Notes under the pieces: generated by a model
What the model was told of the DNA's origin: nothing
The model's database searches: none
What the model saw: only the letters and a program-made list of their open reading frames with translations
Assembly: GCA_030141605.1 (NCBI GenBank)
Contig: JAQGDQ010000537.1
Location: forward strand, 42,501-106,500
From: Tubiluchus corallicola
Taxonomy: Eukaryota; Priapulida; Priapulimorpha; Priapulimorphida; Tubiluchidae
Length of the DNA stretch: 64,000 nucleotides
Direction: 5' to 3'
Position numbers and translations under genes: made by a program
Shown: piece by piece, positions 22,201 through 32,100 of the stretch
How positions within the stretch are numbered: the stretch's first letter is position 1
Layout of the letters: each line of letters opens with the position of its first letter

Positions 22201-24292
22201 ATGTATACATAACCAGACCCAATCTTAAACTGTAGGTCAAAACAATCCACTTTTTAAAATATTGAAAGGAAACATACAATTTTTTTAATTAATGACTTAC
22301 GTGAAATAATTTCACGTTTGCGCCCCTAGTTCTTCGCTGTTACATGCATTTTGCCATTCTCTAATTAGACAGGCAATTTCGTGAAACGTGTTGCACAAAA
22401 AAACAGGTGCTGTACCTCTCAGTTCAGATGTGTTAGTTTGTGACGAAATACACGTGTTCGACAACTCATGCGTGAGCACAGCGGAAAATTTGAAGTTTGA
22501 ATTTTTGTCTTAAAACTTGTCTAGTTTTAGTACAATGCAGTAAGTATCTTACACCATAAGAAGTAAAACACAGTTAAAGCAAAACCGGACCCAATGTTAA
22601 ACTGTAGGTCAAAACAATCTACTCTTTACAATATTGAAAGGAAACATACTATTTTTTCAAAAATGACTTACGTGAAAGAATTATTACCACACAAACACAA
22701 TTTCACGTTTGCGCCACTAGTTCTTCGCTGTTACACTCATTTTGCCATTCGCTAGTTAGACGGTCACTAGAGCCTGCATTTTGGAAACACATTGCACAAA
22801 AAACAGGTGCTGTACCACTCAATTCAGATGTGTTAGTTTGTGACGAACTACACACGTTCGACAGCTCATGCGTGAGCACAGCGGTAAATTTGAATTTTTG
22901 TCTTAAAACTTGCCTAGTTTTAGTACAACACACTGAACATCTTACAGTAGCACCATACTTCAATTTTCATTTTCTCAAACACGTGTAACACACTCATGGA
23001 ATATTTTTGCTGTTGAAAATTATGTTAGTTTGTGATGTCATCAATAGTTGGGCTCGCCTGACGTCAACTAAGTTTTTAATCTATTATTTAATTATCAGAA
23101 ATGTTTTCGTAGTATTAACTGTATTAAAACGTATACATTTTATCAGACTTGAAAATGGCGTAGTATATGAAAAATCATCCTGTCATGCTTTATACTTCAT
23201 ACTAAAATGTACATAACTACAACAAAAACTCCCTGTTGCATAAACAATCTAAGCCGGGAGTCTTGTGATCTTTATTTGAACAGGTTGGTAGTCACAACAC
23301 ATTGTTTGTTTAGTTAATGACGAAATTTTTTAAAAAATTTTTTTACACAACAAAAAACCAAATTTTACAGCCGATCTTTTTATTTCTGACAGAATGTTGG
23401 AAACAAGTTATCTAAAAAATGAAAAAAGTAAACGCTACAATTACTCTGGGTTCCCATTCTTGCATGTTCGTAGGGAACTTATACTGTATTATTTTACTTG
23501 TAATAGTTTAGGTTTAATGTGTGTGTTAGTACGTTCAGTAGCTGACAGCTTCATAATAAGCCTTTTCATAGTTTTGTCGTGCGCAGGTGCAGTTGCTGCA
23601 GGTCAAAGGTTAAGTGCACCACAACAATGCGTCTTAGCTACAACTGTCACGTGACATGTGGGTAAAGCAAAACCATGTACTGCACCAGTTCAGTAACTTC
23701 AGTTGTTTTACATGGACTTTACTTAATTATGCATCAGTCTGCGTGTAGAGTGATTTACTAGCAGGATTTTATTTGGGAAAAAGAAAAAATGAACTAGGCA
23801 AGGTTCTAGCTAGCTGTTAAAAGTGCTACTATTAAACAACATGGGCTGCGAGGCGTTGTCAAGTGTACACAAACACGTTGTCTGGTACACTTAACCTTTG
23901 ACCTTTTCACGATCATCATCAATCGCTGGACACTGTGAAAAGGCTTATTGAAAATTACAATGTTCAGCTCATACACTTCGTTCTATTTTTGATAGATTGT
24001 CAAAATAATGAATTATTGTTACATAATAACAAACTGAAATTCACAACAGGGTTATGCAGAACAAGATTACATACGTGGTTTAATAGCTGTACCAGCCTGT
24101 ATCACACGTGGCCTTTAATTTATGCGGCTGTTTTGCCATTTTTAGGTCTTTATTATTTTAGCTTTACTATTTGCATTTACAGAGGAGTTAACATGCGTAA
24201 ACATGAGCTAACTTATGTTTACAGGACAGATTAGTTTTCAAATTTCGTAAGATATACATATATATACATGTGTGTGTATATATTAAGTAAAG

Positions 24293-24323
<31 letters not shown>

Positions 24324-26209
24324 GTATATGTGTGTATATGTCAATGAGCAACTAGAGCACTTGTTTCTATACCAGATCTCTTACGAAATTTGAAAACTAA
24401 TCTGTTCTACAAACATAAGTTAACTCATGCTTCATGCAGCCATTATAGGCTAAATAATGATCTACAAGTAAACATAATTGTAATAGAAGATAATTGTAAT
24501 ATCTTGTGTTGCTTATTTAGTACTTAATTACACTTAAACATTTGACCAATGACTGCTGCGGTGTTTCTGCTGAAAACACATGTTAGCTTATAAGTTATAT
24601 TTCCTCAGAAACGCTGCAATATTTTGTTAAATTATTAACAAAATGCTGTAACAATATTGCGCATTGCTGTCAACTAAGCATTCTAATGCAAAGTGAATAA
24701 ATAAATATTTAAATACACATCATTGAGAGGGCAAGACACTGAATTGGGGCTGGTCTTGTATAAATAAGCATGTAAGCCTACTATGCACTTCTTGAGCAAA
24801 GCTGATTAGCTAATGATGTAAAAAATATCGTGAAAAATGAGAACTTACCAATTATCACACATAGATGCCAACCCACAGTAAAAGAAATAATACACCAAAT
24901 CCCATGAACACGGCCGCAAACAACGAGACCAACAATTCCTTAAAAACATCTCTAGTAAACTTTGTTGATGTGACTTCATATCTGAGGAATTTCCAGTTAA
25001 GAAATTGTTTCTATTTAGATATCAAACATTTTCACAGATGAGCACATTAAAGTCAAACTAAACCACAACTACAATATATTTATTTATTAGTGCAAAAAAT
25101 ACAATACAAGCAAAAAACAAGACATACGTACAATTTCAATTTAGAAATATAGTGACACTGCAGACAAACAAAACAATTACTGACAAAACAAATATTATTA
25201 AATCTTCTTGTTAGTTATTTTAGTTATTTAAGTGAAAAGTTTAATGATTAGTATTTAAAATAAATTGTCACTCACTTCACTTTCAATGATATGATCATTA
25301 CATAGTATATTGTTCATCATGAACTTAAAAACGTTTTTTCAACATAATCAATAAATGCCTCAATTACTTCTCATCAGGAATAAAAATTTATCAGCATCGC
25401 TCATAAGGAAAAATTCCAGTTTAATTACATTGATGTGAACATATAATTTTCCTCTAAGATCATTGTAATATGAATATTTTATAACAAAGTGTAATTCGTC
25501 TTCGATTTCATTCTTTAAACAATTTGAGCATATACGATTCTCAGCCGGGATTTTTCTAGGTTTAACGTACCTCCCTCTTTCAATACACAAAGTATGAGAG
25601 CTGATTCTCAGTTTTGTCAATTTTGTTACAGCATATTTGGAATAATCTGAAAGTAAATAGTTTTCTAGTTCATATTGTTTTTTGAAAGTTCGATACATTC
25701 ACAGGTTTGTTTTATCCATCATGTTTGTTATCCTTATGGATTTTTTCCTTTTTACATCTTCTAATATAAGCTTTTACAACTTAAAATCCTACTCTCGCTG
25801 TTAATATTCAATTTATTTTATTACAAACTTACTGCAAAACTTGTTTCGTTTGATTTTTTATCAATTTACTGTTAGCGGTATTAAATTTGAAGAACAGCCA
25901 TTTTTCATCACGCATGACGAATGACGTAATGAATGCAGTCACGTGGTCACCAAAGATCGGTAAACAAACATCGGTAACCAAAGACAAAGAATTCATAGTT
26001 ATTGTTAAACAAAAGAAATTTATAATTTAAATAACTTACCTTTTTTCTGGTGAATTTTGAGCACATGCATTGTTGTAAGGATCGCCATGTTTCGCGTCTT
26101 TGGCACGAGTGCAAGGTACAGATCGTCTTTGGTGACCTCGTAACTGCACTTATAATAACGCCATTCGTCTCGCGCAACAAAGAATGGTGGTTCTTCAAAT
26201 TTAATACCG
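16254..26209 (-). CDS. Unrecognised membrane protein, three candidate minus-strand exons
   Basis: Candidate exons 26040-26209, 19329-19430 and 16254-16561 have canonical GT-AG borders and join in phase (phase 1 at both junctions). The first encodes a soluble segment ([20 protein letters not shown]), the second a single hydrophobic helix ([20 protein letters not shown]) followed by WKNY, and the third a basic tail ([20 protein letters not shown]) with a stop at 16254. The topology reads as ectodomain, one membrane span, cytoplasmic tail. I do not recognise the family. The first exon needs an upstream partner ending in phase 2, and the first coding exon of TMEM258 (26386-26501) ends in that phase, so either the genes interleave or they share a 5' end. 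The third exon is the weakest. Confidence 0.35.
16860..18570. other. Gene-free stretch with short duplications
   Basis: A ~50-bp block (aaaagttgaaaaacgaggaa) occurs at 17390 and 17880. From 17940 to 18130 an imperfect repeat of gtttacatggaagcgagtt appears about seven times. No exon recognised. Confidence 0.45.
18575..19050 (-). mobile_element. hAT-type MITE (cagtggcggctcgt family), copy 1
   Basis: Ends cagaagcggctcgtag and cacgagccgccactg are inverted repeats. Flanks gttacaat and attacaac match at 6 of 8 positions, as expected for an aged 8-bp hAT target duplication. The interior (ctctggaccgtacaagtata, gtgctgcagttccac) matches the copies at 41339, 48225, 49354 and 58355. Confidence 0.8.
19682..20397 (+). 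mobile_element. Tc1/mariner-type MITE, 716 bp
   Basis: Flanked by TA on both sides. The left end cagaaagtcctcgcttaacg and the right end cgttaagcgaggacttactg are inverted repeats. It is related over its length to 26882-27647. No transposase frame remains. Confidence 0.8.
20880..21213 (+). mobile_element. hAT-type MITE with ggctgtggagtcg ends
   Basis: The left caagggctgtggagtcg and right actccacagtcctg are inverted repeats. Flanks tatgtaac and tatgaaaa agree at 6 of 8 positions. A shorter relative lies at 52463-52590. Confidence 0.7.
21533..21852 (+). mobile_element. MITE with cagtacactccgcataactc ends and TA target site
   Basis: The left end and right end (gagttacgcagaatttactg) are imperfect inverted repeats flanked by TA. 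A degraded piece with cataactcgaacacctcggg appears near 57180. Probably mariner-like. Confidence 0.7.
21853..22210. other. Spacer without recognised feature
   Basis: AT-rich, no exon with splice context. A 61-codon hydrophobic minus-strand ORF at 22094-22279 overlaps family B and is not called. Confidence 0.4.
22211..23190 (+). repeat. Family B repeats, copies 4 and 5 in direct tandem
   Basis: Copy 4 (22211-22551) is truncated and abuts copy 5 (22552-23190). Each contains aaactgtaggtcaaaacaat, the ttcacgtttgcgcc block and ggtgctgtacc. Copy 5 starts ccataagaagtaaaacacag, which also marks the far end of the reverse copy at 35838-36484, so this is the true element end. Confidence 0.75.
23555..23949 (+). 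mobile_element. Family A MITE, complete copy
   Basis: Ends aataagccttttcatagt and actgtgaaaaggcttatt are inverted repeats with one mismatch. It is in opposite orientation to 231-617. The 99-codon ORF beginning at 23935 starts inside its right end. Confidence 0.75.
24205..24430. repeat. Imperfect palindrome with ~50-bp arms around a (TA)n core
   Basis: The left arm includes gattagttttcaaatttcgt and the right arm acgaaatttgaaaactaatc. The arms continue outward as acttatgtttacagga and tctacaaacataagt. The core is (TA)n with tacatgtgtgtgtata. It could extrude a hairpin or be a short fold-back element. Confidence 0.7.
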
Positions 26210-26483
26210 CTAACAAGAAAGTGATTTAAAAATCCAAAGAAAACAAGTTTTACAGTAAGCTTATAATAAAATAAATTGAATATTTATCGTGAGAGAAAGT
26301 TGTGAAAGCTTATATTAACTTTAGTTCGACAAACAAAAAAAGCAATTTTCCGTAACTACGTTGCCGAAATTTTAAAAAAGGATACACAAAAAACCATGCC
26401 ATAAAGAAGATACCGAAACCCAGAAGTACCACAGTGAGATGTGGATATATGGCCGGATTTACCGGTGACACATATCGAGCCAT
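24855..26483 (-). CDS. TMEM258: Transmembrane protein 258, oligosaccharyltransferase subunit
   Basis: Two coding exons (26386-26483 and 24855-24981) join in phase 2 with GT-AG borders and give 74 residues, close to the usual 79. The product starts [20 protein letters not shown], contains two hydrophobic helices separated by [18 protein letters not shown], and ends [16 protein letters not shown], a tail almost invariant in the family. TMEM258 (yeast Ost5 homologue) is a small ER membrane subunit of the N-glycosylation complex. The exon is open upstream of this ATG to the acceptor at 26501 (ETSLDE), so a start in an earlier, unseen exon is possible. The 1.4-kb intron contains a LINE fragment, an inverted duplication, and an extra candidate exon (26040-26209) in a compatible phase. 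Confidence 0.93.
25360..25698 (-). pseudogene. C-terminal fragment of a non-LTR retrotransposon reverse transcriptase
   Basis: The minus-strand frame (112 codons) has [20 protein letters not shown] followed by [17 protein letters not shown], the zinc-knuckle-like C-x2-C...H tail common after the reverse transcriptase domain of many invertebrate LINEs. It lies inside the TMEM258 intron on the same strand. The remainder of the element is absent. Confidence 0.65.
25766..26318. repeat. Inverted duplication inside the TMEM258 intron
   Basis: Plus strand 25766-25975 matches the reverse complement of about 26115-26318. Shared runs include aatattcaatttattttatt, gttagcggtattaaatttga and tggtcaccaaagat. 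The spacer is about 140 bp. The right arm carries the upstream part of the exon at 26040-26209. The left arm carries a decayed version that keeps GIKFEE but hits a stop 16 codons in. Confidence 0.75.
26040..26209 (-). CDS. Candidate coding exon inside the TMEM258 intron
   Basis: 170 bp open in one frame, bounded by ttgttag and G|GTAAGT. It translates to [20 protein letters not shown] and then [20 protein letters not shown], with balanced codon use unlike the surrounding AT-rich intron. It begins in phase 2, matching the end of the TMEM258 first exon, and ends in phase 1, matching a transmembrane-helix exon at 19329-19430. I do not recognise the family. Confidence 0.55.
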
Positions 26484-26881
26484 TTCATCCAGACTGGTCT
26501 CCTGTAAACATAAAAAAAAGTTCTTCTATGTCTGTGACTTTACATGGTAGCAGAAGTTGGTGCTTTTTGCTAGCAGAGTTTTTCTCATGATTCTCCAAAA
26601 CAATGGCTATATTTTAATCCACATTCAAATATTTTTATTATGAACTTATCCTTAATGTGACTGTCATAATTAATTTGCCGTTATTAGGTGCTGGTGATTA
26701 GATGACCCAATAAAGCTTTAACTCAATTATTTAATCAAATATTTGTCATGCCATTGCGAATTGTTACATTCTGACTTAGTTTCTGATTGGAGTTTAAAAC
26801 AAATATTCTATGGATTATCTGAGATGCAGAAGACAGAAAAGGGAGGTGCATGCTATTCCCTAGTTCTAATATTAAGAATGA

Positions 26882-27647
26882 CAGTAAATCCTCGCTTAAC
26901 GACTCCCCTTTTAGGGACATTTCATTTTAACAGCGCTGAGCATTTGATATCTTTTTTTCACTTAACGATGCACATTTCATTTCAACGATGTTTTTTTAGT
27001 TAGTTGAAAACCAACTATCATTTATCAACACATTTTTTGCTGAATTTGAAGCAATTAAATGGTACATATTGCATTATTCTGTTTTAAAAGTGCATTAGTC
27101 TTGAAGTCTTGAATAATATACTTCTAAAAGTCTTTGACGACATACTAGAAGTTTAGTAACATTAGTAACATAAACAGTGCAATTATAAATGCTTTTGCTT
27201 CCCAAATGACTACTATACTATCTGCCGTTTCTATCAAGCAAGATGCGAAATAATTCTACCTGCAGCCTGTTCCTACAGCAACCAGACTATGTAGTAAATG
27301 ATACAGTGCCTTGGTATGATTAAATTTCTAAGGTTGCCTCATGCAGTGCTTAGCTTTGATTCTGCAGCGTTTATGCTTTAATGGCTGCCTAGGCTTAAAC
27401 CATAAATACATGAAAGAGAAACCACTAGCTAGGTATTTACTGTAAGAAAGATAGGTGGTTTCAAGCAAGCATAAAGAAATTAATTAGTAGAAACTATAAA
27501 GAAACTCATAAAATGTTTGATTTATATGATTTAAGCAGCATTGATTTTTGACTCCGGAATGCTGCTCAATTTTTTACGTTACGTTCTATGGAAGTTTTGG
27601 TCACGTTTTGCTGGAACGTATTAGCATCATCAAGTGAGGACTTACTG
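26882..27647 (+). mobile_element. Tc1/mariner-type MITE
   Basis: Ends cagtaaatcctcgcttaacg and aagtgaggacttactg are inverted repeats, and the right end is followed by TA. Interior blocks (tttcacttaacgatgcac, agaaagataggtggtt) match 19682-20397. Confidence 0.75.
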
Positions 27648-27649
27648 TA

Positions 27650-28455
27650 TTACAAAGCACCATCATCCATATCAAACATAGTCACTGTCAAGTACAGTGA
27701 CAGTATGACTGGTTCGATCAAGCGGTGTTTTGTCAATCGTGAGCTAAAATAAGTGTTAACTCTGCATACGGCATATGTGCAATGCATACTGGAGTATTCA
27801 ATAGGAGTTTGTTCTCCCTTGTTACAGTATGACATCAAGAGACTGCAAAAAGTCTAAGATAGGTGCTTCAAAAGACTATTCAAACCTTGCGCAAGAACTA
27901 ATTACAAGAACTTGTTCTTTTCTCACCGCGTAGTGCACACGTGGAATAGTTTGTCAGTGCACTTAATATTAACCTATTCAAAGAAAGAATGAGGGCTTCA
28001 AGATAGCTGCGCATTATGAAACCAATATTTTTTATGAAAGTTTAAGTTTTAGCTAAACTAGTCACTTCCGATTTACATTTTAAAACAGCGACTGTATTTA
28101 ATCATGTTAAAACTTAGCGAACAATATTTCACAAACCATTTCTGACTCCTTTCAACTTTAGCAATTACTTTCCAAATTGTTTTCTCATAAATTAACTTCA
28201 CCAATTTTTTTTTCGAAAAAACTAAACTTCTTTGACGTTGGACGCGTGTCAGGTTCTATGCATGTTGTCCTGTGCTGCCATCTGCAGAACGATTGCTAAT
28301 TTAAACAAATTGCTGTAATTCGTCACGACTTATCACCCCCCCCCCAAACACACACAAATGAAGACCTTTCATATTATCGCTTTTTAATTTAATCTGCGGT
28401 GAAAGATATTAATCACAAAACGCTTTTTAAAATGTGTTGCTGAATTCTTTATTTT
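27650..28455. other. Spacer between TMEM258 and FAM161A
   Basis: No coding exon recognised. It contains a run of nine or more C (near 28337) followed by (CA)n. It probably includes the 5' ends of one or both divergent genes, but no core promoter motif can be assigned by eye. Confidence 0.35.
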
Positions 28456-28459
28456 AGTA

Positions 28460-28985
28460 TCCGTGTGTAAAAATATTTCCAAATCTGCTTTATTGCTTCA
28501 TCAATCATCATCACTCAGGTCAAAAGTTATTGTACCTCTTTATAAAGCTGTAGTTAGACCAATACTGGAATCTGCGTGCGTTGTTTGGTCACCACAGTAT
28601 GTTATTATTTCAAATGCTTTAGAAAAACTCAATGGGGATGTATTAATCTGGCCTCTGATATTCAGCCTGACTCTGTATCTTTTCTTGAACAACACTGCTA
28701 TATTATAGATCTTATTCACTGTTATAAAGTCATTAGTGGTAGCTCTATTTTGTGTAGTGTGGTAGAGATAATTTTTTTCAAGACCACTACGTGATTTACG
28801 TGGACACAATTCTAAATTATTTGTGCAGTACGTTTGCACTAATATCAGAGCTCAATTCTTCTCTTCTCGTGTTGTGGGCCCTGGGAATTGTGAAATGTGT
28901 GTAATAGTGAAACAGTTGACTCATCAAATCTACCGCAATTTCGCAAATTGTTGAGGAGAGATCGTCAATGCCCGTGTTGTGGTTA
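28460..28985 (+). pseudogene. Tail fragment of a non-LTR retrotransposon, frameshifted
   Basis: One frame reads LRSKVIVPLYKAVVRPILES then ACVVWSPQYV, and after frame changes a second reads RPLRDLRGHNSKLF and FFSSRVVGPGN. These are familiar motifs from the end of Jockey/CR1-type polymerases. The copy is broken by stops and frameshifts and ends about 150 bp before FAM161A. Confidence 0.7.
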
Positions 28986-29149
28986 GGTCTCTTAGACTTC
29001 GCAAGCAAGTAGAGTATTGCTTTTATAAATGGTACCGGCGTTTTCGAAAAAGGAGTCGTGGAAGCAAACGTTTCACTTAGGTCAAGTTTGCTTTCTTTGT
29101 TATTTTGGTGCGGGCCTTCGTTTCCATTGGAAATGCCGATGTTTATATT

Positions 29150-32100
29150 ATGGCTGCAGCTAGTAGTGATCATTATTGCTCGGCATATCGAAATTCTTGT
29201 GTAAAGCAACCTGTTTTAATAAAACAGCGCCAGTTGCATCCAGACGTTCTAGTAGCGTATGGAAAAGTAAAAAATGGTGGAGGAAATGATATTAGTGAAA
29301 GCACGGATCCCAAAAAGCCATTAAAGTTTAATAGTTACCGTGATCGTAAGCTGAAACCCGAATTTTCGATGGACGCGAATGTTGGTTTCATGGATACGGA
29401 CATTTCCAGGAAAAACCCGAGCTTTTTGGGCAACAGAAATAACATCGAGGACCACAATATTGACGTGCTGGAAAATTTGAAAAGGAGCTTGGAAATAGGT
29501 GGATCAGAAATTTTTGATGATGATCAAATAGCCCGAATTTGTGAGCATATACAACACTGTAAAGAGGATCACCAGAAAAAGTTGCGTTATATAGAAAAAA
29601 TGTACATTGACAATAGTCGTGAGCATGTAAGGAACAGCTGGAATGGGACAAAACCTGAAACTGGAAACAATGTTGCTAGTTGGCTTACTGGAAATTATGG
29701 AATGGCCGGAGACAGTTCATGGAAACAAATAAATACTTCAGCAGCTCTAAATAAATCAGTGTCTCCTTCCAGAACACAAGCGTGGGTGGAGCATGTTATG
29801 GCACCAGATTATCAAGAGCGCAAATTGCCAGGGGATGCCTTAGGTAAGCATCTGCACGTTGATAACGAGCAAATAAAATACATGTGGAATGACTTTTCTG
29901 TTGAAATGTATTCTCCTAAGCAACTTCATAATGTTTCACACAAGGTAAAGAAGACGTCTTCATCTCCGCAGTGTCAGAACTCAACTTGGTCGCCTAAAAT
30001 TACTGTACCGAAGCCATTTAAAATGAGCATACGAGAGGAATGCATACCAAAGCAAAAAAGTAAAGAACAGTTGGAAATAGAGAGAAAAAAACTGGAGAAT
30101 GAGATGGCTGAAAAAGCAGAGACACAGAAGATATTTCGTGCAAGACCTCCTCCAGCTCATATTTACATACCCTTATATAAGACAATAATGACCGAACAGG
30201 AGGAAAGACGAAAGCATTCAATTGAGAACAGCAAAATAGTCCTGAAATCCAAAGAAAAGCCATTTTCTTTCATGCAGCGTGAGCAAGAAAAGAAGCGAAC
30301 AAAGTCTTTAGACAATATCTCAAAGAAAGGCAATGAAACAGCATCTCCAAAGATCAAAGCTCAACCCCCACCAAGGCACCTCTTTGCTAAAAACACAAAG
30401 GATGACAGGGAGGAACAAGAAATGTACAGGAAGATACGGAAACACATGAGGGCTTTGGAGACCATGGCAAATTCACGTGGACCTACCAACTATCAACGAA
30501 AGCTCAGAACAGATACAGGGCATTCGTCTAAATGTAAGCCGTTGAAGGCAATTCAGATGGAGCCAAAGTTTAAACCTGAAGTGCACGATGTTCCCGACTT
30601 TCAGCGATTACACGGAAACCTTCAACGGCAGCAGCTGAACACTAAGCACGTGCACACGACATGCAAACCTTTTAACTTGCGAACGGAAAAGATTCGATCT
30701 AGAATGGACAAGGTATTACAAGATATCGCAAACGATAGAGAATCACTGCCGGAGACTCGTTGGCCCTACCGGATGAGTCGCACCCGACAGTCTAGTCCTT
30801 CGTCTCCAATGCTAAGATCTTCTTCAGTTGACTGCATTCCTACCAGGACGACTCGATCTGCAGATATGAGATATGAAGAAAGCAGGCAAGTGCTTGTATA
30901 TATTCTGTAAAATACATAAACTGTTGCAACTATAATTTATTTTTTATGACAATGACTTGCAACGCATTTGTCGAGAACTATGCCAGGATGGCATATCTCG
31001 AGTTTAGGTGTTTTTTATCCTGTTTGCGTAGTTCTACCCTTGCAAACTGGTTCTTGAAAATTAGATTTCCATCGTAAACAATTACACATGTAATTTTCAC
31101 TCAAGTCTATAGTATAGCTGGCATCGTGCACAACTGGCCATGTAATTAGCTGAATTAGGCTTTTTTCATAGATCTAGCTAGCCAGGGGTCACATAGCGCT
31201 GACAATCGCTATGTTGCTCCATTGCTCCTTATCGAGCATGACAGTTACCATGAATACAGTATAATACGTATGTCTAAAGCCTTTTTGTATTAGACTTAAC
31301 ATATACATTTAATGTAATCATGTCGTAATTTAGTCATAGTGTAATTTTCTCTTTACTAAAATGTAATACTAAAACGTAGGTGTTATATAATAGACCAGTA
31401 AACCTTTATTACTAAACATGTACTAATTACTCTTGTATCATTGTAAAAATGTAATATTTATCAATAAATATGCGAATGTTTAAATTACTTGTTCTTGTTT
31501 TCGATACAAAAGTAAAACTGCATACATTTAAAAAATTGCTACAAATTAACTCAATTCAGTATTTGTTTGCATCAATAATGCGAAAGCAATTGAATTCAGG
31601 GCATTAAATCAACCAGGTTTTGCTGTACCACCTATTTTTACAAAGACTCAAACTTTTTACATAAAGTTGAAAAGCTAAAAACATTCAATTCATGTTTTAT
31701 GTTTCAACTGCTAAAAATCAGTGTTTTCGACAGCATTTCTCATTACTTACAGACTTGGTTTTTGCCATAAGTGTCGCCTTTCCGTTAATCGTTGGGAATT
31801 TTCCGTAATAGTACCAGGGTCAAGTCCCGATAATCCTGTCGGGTTTGTACTTTTGCTGGTTTTGAAAACAAGTTGTAGCACCAGGGTGAGTTGCGAGTTG
31901 TTAACACGCCGCTGGCCGGTAAGTCTGGAGGCACTGCCTCCTCGGGGACGAGACCACCACGCCCACAGGGTACTAGAGCTCCCTCGGTTAGCCGGGACGC
32001 GGCCCTTCGCCGCTGGCAGCAAGCCTGTCCGCCATGGTTGCACCTCAAGGGGTATAAAGCCCCAGACGGCATAGCCTTGCTACGGACCCGTTGCCACTCG

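Noticed and set aside
22703-22963. 86-codon minus-strand ORF with several cysteines
   Set aside because: Antisense reading of family B; other copies have stops in this frame.
23935-24234. 99-codon ORF with hydrophobic segments
   Set aside because: Starts inside a MITE end and runs into the (TA)n palindrome; no homology or splice context.
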